Shown here one piece after another: positions 8,880-17,431 of a stretch of DNA of 64,000 nucleotides. This DNA comes from an uncultured Clostridia bacterium (GTDB taxonomy: Bacteria; Bacillota; Clostridia; Oscillospirales; Ruminococcaceae): assembly GCA_947589215.1 (NCBI GenBank), contig CANQCL010000004.1:1-64000 (forward strand), read 5' to 3'. The notes beneath the pieces were generated by a model. That model worked only from the letters and a program-made list of their open reading frames with translations, made no database searches and had not been told where the DNA came from. A program made the translations under genes and the position numbers. Within the stretch, counting starts at the first letter, position 1. Each line of letters begins with the position of its first letter.

Positions 8880-9626
8880 ATGAACAGTTCTATAAAAAAA
8901 TTTCAAAGCTGGGGATTATTAAAAAAACTGATCGTTATTACAACAACGGCATTTGTATTGTTTATACTATTATCAGGTGTGTATTGGGAGAATAGAGTTG
9001 GTACAAGCTATTATGATAAAAATATTATTGAAAACGTTGACATTTCAGATGTAGATAAGCTTATGATAGTTGCTCACCCCGATGATGAAACTATTTGGGG
9101 CGGAGGGCATCTTGAAGAAGGAGGGTATTTAGTAGTATGCTTTACTGACGGTTATAACAATGTCAGAAAAGATGAGTTTATTAACGCTGTGACTTCTTTA
9201 AACAATTCTAATATTCCGGTTATATTTGATTTTCCAGATAAGACATTTCGTAAAAGAGATAATTGGTACGGAATTAAATATAAGGTATTTAAAACTGTGG
9301 ATAATTTGCTGAAAATGAAGGACTGGAATTTGATAGTTACTCACAATAAAGACGGAGAATACGGTCATATTCATCATAAGGCGATAAGCGAGATAGTAAG
9401 CAGTGAATGTGAAAAGCTAGGAAAACAAAATAATCTTTATTACTTTGGTAAATATCACAGCAAGAAGAAAATATCTAAATATGAAAGTCAAATGACGCCG
9501 TTGGATGATAAATTGTATAATAAAAAGATAGACATTTGCAAAGGGTTTTCATCACAAAAATGGGTCATAGACGGCTTGCAGCATATGCTGAAATATGAAA
9601 ATTGGACTGCGTATAACGGTCAATAA
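8880..9626 (+). CDS. Membrane-anchored PIG-L (LmbE-type) deacetylase
   Basis: 248 residues. There is an N-terminal membrane anchor at about 14-34 and a PIG-L fold domain from residue 55. The zinc/active-site motif AHPDDE lies near residue 65 and the second metal ligand set is the HIHH in EYGHIHH near 161. The family removes N-acetyl groups from GlcNAc-type sugars on lipids or small thiols. Here a membrane anchor and an adjacent YfhO gene suggest a lipid- or wall-linked glycan. The start chosen is ATG 8880, 11 bases after AAGGAG (8863-8868); an in-frame TTG at 8871 is too close to that site. The downstream transporter gene follows after 17 bases. Confidence 0.85.
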   Translation: MNSSIKKFQSWGLLKKLIVITTTAFVLFILLSGVYWENRVGTSYYDKNIIENVDISDVDKLMIVAHPDDETIWGGGHLEEGGYLVVCFTDGYNNVRKDEFINAVTSLNNSNIPVIFDFPDKTFRKRDNWYGIKYKVFKTVDNLLKMKDWNLIVTHNKDGEYGHIHHKAISEIVSSECEKLGKQNNLYYFGKYHSKKKISKYESQMTPLDDKLYNKKIDICKGFSSQKWVIDGLQHMLKYENWTAYNGQ

Positions 9627-9643
9627 TTCGGAGATAGTTAGAA

Positions 9644-10618
9644 ATGACAGATAAAGTAAATAATACAAAAGAGAAAAATAAAAAGCAAAGTTTTATGTCA
9701 AATACAATAGTTGTAGCCTTAGTTGCAATGATATGCTGTGCATTATGGGGAAGTGCTTTCCCGTGTATTAAAATCGGTTACAGGCTTTTTGAAATAGAAA
9801 ATAACGATGCGTTTTCACAGATCTTATTTGCAGGAATACGGTTTTTCTTAGCAGGTGTTTTTACAGTTCTGATAGGAAGTGTTATAGAGAAAAGACCTCT
9901 GCTGCCCAACAGAAAATCAGCCGGCAAAATAGTAATACTTTCTATGTTTCAGACGATAATTCAGTATCTGTTTTTCTATATAGGTCTTTCGCATACAACG
10001 GGAGTTAAATCGTCTGTACTCGACGGAGCAAGCGTGTTTATTGCTCTTTTTGTTTCGTGCGTAATATTCAGACTTGAAAAGATAACGCCTGCAAAAATAA
10101 TTGGAAGTCTTATAGGTTTTGTCGGGGTTATACTTATCAATTTAACCGGACTTGACTTTCAGTTTAAACTTACAGGCGAAGGGTTTATTCTGCTTTCTGC
10201 AATAGGTTATGCGCTTTCGTCTGTGTTTATGAAAAGGTATTCATCAAATGCAAGTCCAATTCTTTTAAGCGGCTGGCAGTTTATTTTCGGCGGTGCGGTT
10301 ATGACAATAGTAGGAATGATTTTTGGCGGAACACTAAAAATAACTTCCGCTAAAGCTGTATTTATGCTCGTATACTTAGCGCTCCTTTCAGCAGTTGCAT
10401 ATAGCCTTTGGTCTGTACTTTTAAAATATAATCCTGTTTCTAAGGTCACCGTTTTTGGATTTCTGAATCCTGTGTTCGGTTCGGTTTTCTCGGTTATTTT
10501 TCTGGGTGAAACCGAGTCTTTCGGAATATCGGCTGTTTTATCGCTTATTTTAGTAAGCGTTGGAATTTATATTGTAAACCGTAAAGAAACCGAACTAAAA
10601 GAAAAAAAGTATTCATAA
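9644..10618 (+). CDS. EamA/DMT family transporter
   Basis: 324 residues with ten predicted helices in two EamA halves. The first half holds CALWGSAFPCIKIGY near residue 26 and the second SAIGYALSSVFMKRY near 185. The C-terminal half contains LNPVFGSVFSVIFLGE, a conserved end-of-repeat pattern. These proteins move small metabolites or sugars across the cytoplasmic membrane; no substrate can be assigned. The gene is within the YfhO/PIG-L/GH74 set, 17 bases after its upstream and 22 bases before its downstream neighbour, with no terminator in between. Confidence 0.9.
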   Translation: MTDKVNNTKEKNKKQSFMSNTIVVALVAMICCALWGSAFPCIKIGYRLFEIENNDAFSQILFAGIRFFLAGVFTVLIGSVIEKRPLLPNRKSAGKIVILSMFQTIIQYLFFYIGLSHTTGVKSSVLDGASVFIALFVSCVIFRLEKITPAKIIGSLIGFVGVILINLTGLDFQFKLTGEGFILLSAIGYALSSVFMKRYSSNASPILLSGWQFIFGGAVMTIVGMIFGGTLKITSAKAVFMLVYLALLSAVAYSLWSVLLKYNPVSKVTVFGFLNPVFGSVFSVIFLGETESFGISAVLSLILVSVGIYIVNRKETELKEKKYS

Positions 10619-10640
10619 TATTCTGAAAGAGGTTGTGTTT

Positions 10641-12944
10641 ATGAATAAAGTCAAGTATGAATATAAGAATTTCAAGATAGGCGGCGGAGGATTTGTAACG
10701 GGTTTTGTTTTTCATAATAAAACGCCAAATATTCTTTACGCAAGAACCGATATAGGCGGAGTTTACAGGTTCGATTTTGAAAACAGAAAGTGGATATCCC
10801 TCATTGACAGCGTTACGTCGATAGAGCCAAATCAGTGCTATCCCTTGTCTATTGCGTTAGACCAAAACGACGAGAACGCTTTGTATATTGCTTGCGGAGA
10901 TCATAAAAAAGGTGAGCTTTGCATAAGTCATAATAAGGGTGAGAGTTTTGAAATAAAACCTATTCCGTGCGGCATTCACGGAAACTGTATGGGCAGGGCA
11001 ACAGGTGAGAGGTTAATTAAAATCGGGGGCGATTTGTTTTTTGCCTCTCAATCGTCGGGTCTTTTGCGGTCGAGAGACGAGGGCGATAGCTGGGATAAGC
11101 TTGATGTGAACGGAGAAACTAATTTAACATTTGTAAACGCAATTCAGTCGGGAGAACATCGTACTGTTTTTGTAGGCACAAGCGGAGGCGGAAATATATC
11201 TGATAAGGACGGTAAAAAATTCAGAGGTCATTCGCTTTACGCTTCATATGATAACGGAGAGAGCTTTTTTAAAGTAACTCAGCCGAAGGCGGATACTTTT
11301 TTGACATCTGCTTTAGCAGGGTTTGTTGCCCAAAGAAGTTCATTCGGCACGGATATAAATACCGGCAAGAGGTTTTTTTATGTAACCTTCAGCCAGACGG
11401 GAAAGGATAGAGAGCCATACAGGTACACCTGTGATTCGGCTGAAATCGTAAGCGGAAGAATATTCAGATACGAGCTTGATAATCAGGGAAAAATAATTGA
11501 AAACAAGCAAAAGGATATTACGCCTGTAAATGTCTTAGGCGTGGGGCTAAGCGGTGTGGATTTTTGCAATGGTATGCTTGTTTTATCTGAGATAGGTGAA
11601 TCCCACCCTAACAGCGTTTACATAAGCTATGACAACGGCGATAGCTGGAAACAGATCTTATATAATTTAAGTGTCGGTAAAATGAATTTTACAGTGCCGT
11701 ATATGAAGCCTGAGTATAATTCGGGAAGACTTTTAGTGCATTGGATGAGCGATATAAAAATTAATCCTTTTGACTCTGATATGGCGGTGTTTAATACAGG
11801 TACTGGTGTTTTTGCATCAAAGAATTTAACTGCGTCTGAAAACGGCGGCACAGTTGAGTGGGAGCCTTTTTGCGAGGGTATGGAGGAAACCGTTCATATC
11901 AATGTATACAGTCCTCCAAAGGGTGAAATAAGGTGTATTGATATCGTGGGAGATTTGGGGGGATTTGCGTTTTCAAGCGTTGATGAAATTCCCGAAAACT
12001 CATTTGCAAACGATAACGGAGACAGGTATATAACCTGTCTTAATGCTGATTTCACTGACAATAACCCTGAGGTGGTAGTTGCAACTCCTAGAGGAAACTG
12101 GACGGGAGAAACAGTCGGAGGAGTTATTATTTCCCACGACCAGTGCAGAACATGGAGACACTTAGGCTTCCCTTACGGGTTAAGCGATAAGATAGACAGA
12201 CTTTGCGATAATATTAAAAAACCCAATATAGATTCAGGTTGGGCGGCATTATCAGCGGACGGAAAAAGAATAATCTGGTCTATAGCTCAACAGCACGAAT
12301 TTTTAACCGACAGCGTTGTTTACACAGATGACGAGGGAAAGACTTGGGGTAAATCTGTTTTTGTAGGGAAATGTGACTATGAATCAGAGCCTGTACCTTT
12401 ATATATTTTGGCAGACAGGGTAAATCCAGATATATTTATGGCTGTTAATAAAGAGTCTTTGATGTTTATAAGCACCGATAAAGGTAAAACCTTTTATGAG
12501 TGTACTCCGAGTGATGTGTTTGAACAACCGCAAAGCAGAGAGAATTTAAAGCTTCGCAAAATCGAGGTAAGAGCAGAAAGTTGTAAGGAAAAAACTCTTT
12601 GGGTATCTTTTGGACCTGCCGGACTTTGGCGGCTTGAATTTGATGATGCGTCTAAATCAGTAGACTGCATTCGTATCACTAAACCAAATGATTTTACACT
12701 CGGAGTAGGCTTTGGTAAGCCTAAAGATGGTTCAGATGCTCCTGCTATATACACTAGCGGAGTTATAGACGGTAAATACGGCTTTTGGAGAAGCTGTGAT
12801 TACGGTAAAAGCTTTGAGCTTTTAAGTGAAGATAACCAGCATTTCGGTACGGTTATAAGTATTTCGGGAGACCCGAGAGAGTTCGGCACATTCTATATCG
12901 CAACAGGCTCAAGAGGTCTTTTCTGCGGCAGAGAGATAAAATAG
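10641..12944 (+). CDS. GH74-like beta-propeller glycoside hydrolase, no signal peptide
   Basis: 767 residues. The protein opens with the GH74 hallmark IGGGGFVTGFVFH, followed by YARTDIGGVYRF near residue 35 and several BNR/Asp-box strands (SRDEGDSWDKL, SYDNGDSWKQI, STDKGKTFYEC), fitting the tandem seven-bladed propellers of the family. Candidate catalytic aspartates are in ARTDIGG and in GDLGGF near residue 436, by analogy with characterised xyloglucanases. GH74 enzymes usually cut xyloglucan outside the cell. Here no signal peptide is visible, so the protein may act on imported oligosaccharides in the cytoplasm. ATG 10641 follows AAGAGG by 8 bases and is preferred over the in-frame GTG at 10635. 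Substrate is inferred. Confidence 0.85.
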   Translation: MNKVKYEYKNFKIGGGGFVTGFVFHNKTPNILYARTDIGGVYRFDFENRKWISLIDSVTSIEPNQCYPLSIALDQNDENALYIACGDHKKGELCISHNKGESFEIKPIPCGIHGNCMGRATGERLIKIGGDLFFASQSSGLLRSRDEGDSWDKLDVNGETNLTFVNAIQSGEHRTVFVGTSGGGNISDKDGKKFRGHSLYASYDNGESFFKVTQPKADTFLTSALAGFVAQRSSFGTDINTGKRFFYVTFSQTGKDREPYRYTCDSAEIVSGRIFRYELDNQGKIIENKQKDITPVNVLGVGLSGVDFCNGMLVLSEIGESHPNSVYISYDNGDSWKQILYNLSVGKMNFTVPYMKPEYNSGRLLVHWMSDIKINPFDSDMAVFNTGTGVFASKNLTASENGGTVEWEPFCEGMEETVHINVYSPPKGEIRCIDIVGDLGGFAFSSVDEIPENSFANDNGDRYITCLNADFTDNNPEVVVATPRGNWTGETVGGVIISHDQCRTWRHLGFPYGLSDKIDRLCDNIKKPNIDSGWAALSADGKRIIWSIAQQHEFLTDSVVYTDDEGKTWGKSVFVGKCDYESEPVPLYILADRVNPDIFMAVNKESLMFISTDKGKTFYECTPSDVFEQPQSRENLKLRKIEVRAESCKEKTLWVSFGPAGLWRLEFDDASKSVDCIRITKPNDFTLGVGFGKPKDGSDAPAIYTSGVIDGKYGFWRSCDYGKSFELLSEDNQHFGTVISISGDPREFGTFYIATGSRGLFCGREIK

Positions 12945-13051
12945 ACAAAAATTTTTGTATTGCCGTTATTTATAAGTTCAGTGTTAAAAGGGTTATCACA
13001 TTTTACAAAAATATCAATAAATTTTAGTGCAATATTTCATTTGGTATTTCG

Positions 13052-13080
13052 TTGACGAAATAAGTTATAAATGGTATAAT
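13052..13080 (+). promoter_or_regulatory. Promoter of the DUF4867-isomerase operon
   Basis: TTGACG at 13052-13057, a 17-bp spacer and TATAAT at 13075-13080. The leader contains ATAACAC (13108-13114), which can pair with GTGTTAT (13140-13146) or, as an alternative, AACACT (13110-13115) with AGTGTT (13127-13132). Confidence 0.75.
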
Positions 13081-13169
13081 TATGTTTAGCAAATTAATTA
13101 TAAAAATATAACACTTTATTATTTCTAGTGTTTTGTAAGGTGTTATTGTAATCTGGGGAGGATTGTAGT

Positions 13170-13808
13170 ATGGCAGATTATAAGATAAAATCAGTTTTTG
13201 ATTCGGAATTTAAAAAATACGGAAGAGTGATCGAGGGTTATAACCTGAGTGATGTTTTAGACGCTATGGAAAACACTCCGCTGCCGTCTGATGTCGCTTA
13301 TGTTCCGAGCGTTCCGTCGCTTGAGTCTCTCAACATCAAAAAGGCTTTAACTGCTGAGGTATACGGAGGACTTCCGTGTCAGATAGGGTATTGCAACGGT
13401 AATAACTATGCTCTTAATGCGCTTGAATATCACCGCTCAAGCGAGATAAATATTGCGGCGACTGACCTTATTCTTATGCTCGGCTGGCAGCCTGATATTG
13501 AGGACGACTTTACATATGATACAAGCAAGGTAGAGATGTTCAAGGTTCCAAAGGGAGTTATGATCGAGGTTTATGCTACAACACTTCACTACGCTCCTTG
13601 TAATGCGGATAAGGACGGCTTTAGATGTGTTGTTGTGCTTCCAAAGGATACTAATACCGACCTTTTAGGAAGTGTTGATAAGTCAATAGGAGATAACAAG
13701 CTTTTGTTTGCAAAAAATAAATGGCTTATCGGTCACGAGGAATCGGGCGGCGTTCAAAACGACGGCGGATTTATCGGTCTTAAAGGTGAGAATCTAAGAC
13801 TTGATTAA
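13170..13808 (+). CDS. DUF4867 family protein
   Basis: 212 residues, soluble, no signal peptide or membrane segment. It matches in style the DUF4867 family: an N-terminal YNLSDVLDAMENTPLP segment, a central YGGLPCQIGYCNGNN block near residue 68, a YHRSSEINIA motif near 90, and VPKGVMIEVYATTLHYAPC near 129, which looks like a cupin-type metal-site strand pair. Members of this family occur next to L-fucose-isomerase-like genes, as here (54 bases apart, same operon), so a sugar-binding or isomerisation role is likely but unproven. The start follows GGGGAGG. Confidence 0.8.
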   Translation: MADYKIKSVFDSEFKKYGRVIEGYNLSDVLDAMENTPLPSDVAYVPSVPSLESLNIKKALTAEVYGGLPCQIGYCNGNNYALNALEYHRSSEINIAATDLILMLGWQPDIEDDFTYDTSKVEMFKVPKGVMIEVYATTLHYAPCNADKDGFRCVVVLPKDTNTDLLGSVDKSIGDNKLLFAKNKWLIGHEESGGVQNDGGFIGLKGENLRLD

Positions 13809-13862
13809 ATAATTGTACAAAAAGCTTTTAGCTTTTAAATAATACTAAATGGAGGAATCACA

Positions 13863-15344
13863 ATGTTTGATAATATGCCAAAAGTAAAAATCGGAATTGT
13901 AGCAGTTTCAAGAGACTGCTTTCCTGAAAGCCTTTCGGTTTCAAGGAGAGAAGCGTTAGTTAAGGCTTACAAAGAAAAATACGGAGCAGACGATATTTAT
14001 GAGTGCCCTGTATGTATCGTAGAAAGCGAGATACATATGGTCCAGGCACTTGAGGATATCAAGAAAAATGGATGCAATGCTCTTTGCGTTTATCTCGGAA
14101 ACTTCGGTCCGGAGATTTCGGAAACTTTGCTTGCAAAGCACTTTGACGGGCCTTCTATGTTCATAGCGGCTGCTGAGGAGAGAGGTGACAATCTCTGTCA
14201 GGGCAGAGGAGACGCTTACTGCGGAATGCTCAATGCAAGCTATAACCTGAGACTTAGAAACATAAAGGCTTACATACCTGAATATCCTGTCGGAACAGCA
14301 GATGAATGTGCCGATATGATAAACGAGTTTGTACCTGTTGCAAGAGCGATAATCGGACTTAAAGATTTGAAAATAATTTCGTTCGGACCACGTCCGCTTA
14401 ACTTTATGGCTTGCAACGCTCCTATCAAGCCGCTGTTTGATTTGGGTGTTGAAATAGAGGAAAACTCGGAGCTTGACTTGTTTGAGGCTTATAAGCTGCA
14501 CGACGGTGATGAGAGGATTCCCGATGTTGTTAAGGATATGGAGGCAGAGCTTGGAGAGGGCAATAAAAAGCCTGAGATACTGCCAAAGCTTGCTCAGTAT
14601 GAGCTTACTCTTCTAGACTGGATCGAAACACACAAGGGATATAGAAAGTATGTTGCGATAGCAGGAAAATGCTGGCCTGCATTTCAAACTCAGTTTGGGT
14701 TTGTTCCGTGCTATGTAAACAGCCGTCTGACCTCAAGAGGAATACCTGTTTCCTGCGAGGTTGATATTTACGGCGCTCTCAGCGAGTTTATAGGAACCTG
14801 CGTAAGCGACGATATAGTTACGCTTCTTGATATAAACAACACAGTTCCTTACGATTTGTATGACGAGGATATCAAGGGTAAGCACGACTACACGACAAAA
14901 GATATATTTATGGGCTTCCACTGCGGTAACACAAGCTCAAAGAAGCTTACAAGCTGTTCTATGAAGTACCAAATGATTATGGCAAGAAGTCTGCCTGAGG
15001 AGGTTACTCAAGGTACTCTTGAGGGAGATATTATACCGGGTGATATTACATTCTTCAGACTTCAAAGCACATCTGACGGAAAGCTTCGTTCGTATATTGC
15101 GCAGGGAGAGGTTCTGCCTGTTGCAACTCGTTCGTTCGGAGCAATCGGTATATTTGCTATTCCTGAGATGGGACGTTTCTATCGTCACGTTCTGATTGAG
15201 GGCAACTTCCCGCATCACGGAGCTGTTGCGTTCGGTCACTTCGGAAAGGCTATTTTCAGCGTATTCAGATACTTGGGTATCGAGGAGATAGGTTTTAACC
15301 AGCCTAAGGGAATGCTCTATAAGAGTGAGAATCCTTTTGAATAA
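13863..15344 (+). CDS. L-fucose/L-arabinose isomerase family protein
   Basis: 493 residues, about the size of L-arabinose isomerase and somewhat shorter than FucI. It converts aldose to ketose in pentose or deoxyhexose catabolism, using a divalent metal. Visible family features are the Rossmann-like N-terminus (KIGIVAVSRDCFP), EERGDNLCQGRGDAYCGM near residue 103, the CEVDIYGALSEF segment near 299 and the C-terminal PHHGAVAFGHFGKAIF near 457, whose histidines are likely metal ligands. GGAGG precedes the ATG. The DUF4867 partner lies just upstream. With GH127 elsewhere in the window L-arabinose is one candidate substrate, but sequence alone does not choose between sugars. Confidence 0.85.
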   Translation: MFDNMPKVKIGIVAVSRDCFPESLSVSRREALVKAYKEKYGADDIYECPVCIVESEIHMVQALEDIKKNGCNALCVYLGNFGPEISETLLAKHFDGPSMFIAAAEERGDNLCQGRGDAYCGMLNASYNLRLRNIKAYIPEYPVGTADECADMINEFVPVARAIIGLKDLKIISFGPRPLNFMACNAPIKPLFDLGVEIEENSELDLFEAYKLHDGDERIPDVVKDMEAELGEGNKKPEILPKLAQYELTLLDWIETHKGYRKYVAIAGKCWPAFQTQFGFVPCYVNSRLTSRGIPVSCEVDIYGALSEFIGTCVSDDIVTLLDINNTVPYDLYDEDIKGKHDYTTKDIFMGFHCGNTSSKKLTSCSMKYQMIMARSLPEEVTQGTLEGDIIPGDITFFRLQSTSDGKLRSYIAQGEVLPVATRSFGAIGIFAIPEMGRFYRHVLIEGNFPHHGAVAFGHFGKAIFSVFRYLGIEEIGFNQPKGMLYKSENPFE

Positions 15345-15365
15345 TTGGCAGATTAATATTAAATT

Positions 15366-15400
15366 AGGGACAGCTTGTATAGGTTGTCCCTTTTATTTTT
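15366..15400 (+). terminator. Terminator after isomerase operon
   Basis: GGGACA (15367-15372) pairs with TGTCCC (15385-15390), followed by TTTTATTTTTT. The rest of 15400-15620 is AT-rich with no gene visible. Confidence 0.8.
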
Positions 15401-15627
15401 TAATTAATTTAATAAAAATTAACTTATTGATAAGATTTTCAATTTTAAACATTTATTTAAATTATAATGTTATTTTTTAATTAATATATTGGTTATAAAA
15501 TTCAGTATATTTAAAGCGGTAAACGAAGTATAATAATATTAGATAAATGTCAGAATTAAATATTTTGTGCTGAAAAAAGAAGAAACGTGCTATGTGTGTT
15601 TAAAGATTTTTAAAAGGTTAGGGGAAT

Positions 15628-16701
15628 ATGAAAGCATTTTTGAAAAATATTAATTATAAATTAATATCCTGCATATTTGCAGTATTTTTGCTGGTCGTTT
15701 TGCTTTTTACTTCATTTTTTTCAATTAATGAAACAGAAAAACAGCCGATAGCAAAGATGGTAAGCGGTAATGCCGTTGAAGAAATAAGTGAAAAAGAGTT
15801 TGACTTAAACAGCTTTTTAAATGCTGAGATTAAATTAACATTGAATCCGAGTACAAGCGGATTTAAGCTTGTATATACGGCTGTTCCAAACAGTACGGAA
15901 TACGAAATTTACAGAAAGGTCAACGGCGAAAAGGGCTTTACTCTTATCGGCACAACTAAGAAAAATATTTTTACAGATACGTCTATTATAACCGGTAATA
16001 TTTATATATATAAGGTAAGAGCCGTTTTAAAGCAAAAGGAAGGTCAGTTGACTAGCGGATTTTCCAACAAGGTAAAGAAAAAGTTTGTATGGTTTGATAA
16101 AAATAAAAAAATGGTGGCTCTTACTTTCGACGATGGACCGGGCAAGTATACAAATAAAATATTAAAGTGCCTTGATAAGTATAATGCGCACGCTACGTTC
16201 TTTACTTTGGGATTGCAGGTTAATAAATACAAATCTTCTTTAAAAAAGGCAGACTTGATAGGGTGCGAGATAGGAAGCCACACGTTTGACCATACTAACT
16301 TGACTGTTTTATCTAAAAAGGAAATTAAAAGCGAGATAAAGAAAGCGGACAAGCGTATTAAAGCTATAATAGGACGTAAGGCTACTCTTGTGCGTCCTCC
16401 GTATGGAGCGGTCAATTCAAAGGTTAAAAAGACAATTAAAAAGCCAATCGTAACATGGAATGTCGATACCCGTGACTGGGCGACATTGAGTTCTTCAAAA
16501 ACATTCGATAATGTTATGAAAAGCGTCAGCGACGGAGATATTATACTTATGCACGACATATATCGCTCTACGAAAGACGCAGTTTTGCAAATTATCCCTG
16601 CGCTAAAGCAAAAGGGCTATCAGATAGTAACCGTTTCCGAGCTTGCCGAGTATAAAGGAGTAAAGCTAAAAAACGGCGAGGTTTACAGAGAAATCAATTA
16701 G
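15628..16701 (+). CDS. Membrane-anchored polysaccharide (NodB/CE4) deacetylase with FnIII-like domain
   Basis: 357 residues. An uncleaved signal-type helix lies at about 12-33, a fibronectin-III-like domain at about 75-150 (FKLVYTAVPNSTEYEIYRK), then a NodB domain from about 160 to 345. CE4 motifs are complete: TFDDGP near 167, the HTFDH metal pair near 218, RPPYG near 256, DTRDW near 274 and LMHD near 308. The enzyme probably removes acetyl groups from peptidoglycan or another cell-surface polysaccharide. The ATG follows a GGTTAGGGGA ribosome site. The gene is transcribed alone, ending at a terminator shared with rubrerythrin. Confidence 0.9.
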   Translation: MKAFLKNINYKLISCIFAVFLLVVLLFTSFFSINETEKQPIAKMVSGNAVEEISEKEFDLNSFLNAEIKLTLNPSTSGFKLVYTAVPNSTEYEIYRKVNGEKGFTLIGTTKKNIFTDTSIITGNIYIYKVRAVLKQKEGQLTSGFSNKVKKKFVWFDKNKKMVALTFDDGPGKYTNKILKCLDKYNAHATFFTLGLQVNKYKSSLKKADLIGCEIGSHTFDHTNLTVLSKKEIKSEIKKADKRIKAIIGRKATLVRPPYGAVNSKVKKTIKKPIVTWNVDTRDWATLSSSKTFDNVMKSVSDGDIILMHDIYRSTKDAVLQIIPALKQKGYQIVTVSELAEYKGVKLKNGEVYREIN

Positions 16702-16721
16702 TTTAGACCATTATTAATAAT

Positions 16722-16764
16722 AAAAGCCTGACGGCAGAGCTGTTCTGTCATCAGGCTTTTTTTA
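16722..16764. terminator. Bidirectional terminator, deacetylase / rubrerythrin
   Basis: AAAAGCCTGA (16722-16731) pairs with TCAGGCTTTT (16751-16760), followed by a long T-run. It separates the convergent deacetylase and rubrerythrin genes. Confidence 0.9.
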
Positions 16765-16779
16765 TTGATATTAAGCAGA

Positions 16780-17331
16780 TCAATAGTTTTCTGCTTTTAC
16801 CTCAAAGTATGACTTAGGATGTGCGCATACAGGACAAACCTCCGGCGCTTTCTTGCCTACCACGATATGTCCGCAGTTGGAACACTGCCAGATAACGTCG
16901 CCGTCTTTTGAGAACACGCAGTCGCCCTCTATGTTTGCAAGCAGCTTTCTGAACCTTTCTTCGTGGGTCTTTTCTATCTCCGCTACCTTTTCAAATAAGA
17001 ATGCTATTTGGTCAAAGCCTTCCTCTTTGGCGGTCTTTGCAAAGCCTGCGTACATATCTGTCCACTCGTAGTTTTCACCAGCGGCAGCGTCGGTAAGATT
17101 TTTTTCAGTACCAGGCATAGTTCCGTCATTTATAAGCTTGAACCAAATCTTAGCGTGCGCTTTTTCGTTGTTGGCGGTTTCTTCAAAAAGCTTTCCTATT
17201 TGAACATATCCGTCTGATTTTGCTTTCTTCGCATAGTAGCCGTACTTCGTGTACGCTTGTGATTCCCCTGCGAATGCTGCAAATAAATTTGCCTCCGTTT
17301 TTGATCCCTTTAATTTTTTTGAGTCGCTCAT
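16780..17331 (-). CDS. rbr: Rubrerythrin
   Basis: 183 residues. It is a peroxide-scavenging protein of anaerobes. A ferritin-like diiron domain occupies about 1-145, with metal-site elements [15 protein letters not shown] and [10 protein letters not shown] in the first half and [14 protein letters not shown] in the second. A C-terminal rubredoxin domain has CSNCG and CPVCAHP cysteine pairs binding one iron. ATG 17331 was chosen because AGGAGG lies 8-9 bases upstream; a longer reading frame to 17385 has no such site and adds residues foreign to the family. It gives the cell cytoplasmic defence against hydrogen peroxide. Confidence 0.95.
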   Translation of the reverse strand: MSDSKKLKGSKTEANLFAAFAGESQAYTKYGYYAKKAKSDGYVQIGKLFEETANNEKAHAKIWFKLINDGTMPGTEKNLTDAAAGENYEWTDMYAGFAKTAKEEGFDQIAFLFEKVAEIEKTHEERFRKLLANIEGDCVFSKDGDVIWQCSNCGHIVVGKKAPEVCPVCAHPKSYFEVKAENY

Positions 17332-17431
17332 AATTTTTTCCTCCTGTGAATTTATTAACAATCGGGATGACCCGACAGCTATCAAATTAATTATTGGCAG
17401 TTAAAGGCATATTAAACATAGCTTAAAGTGT

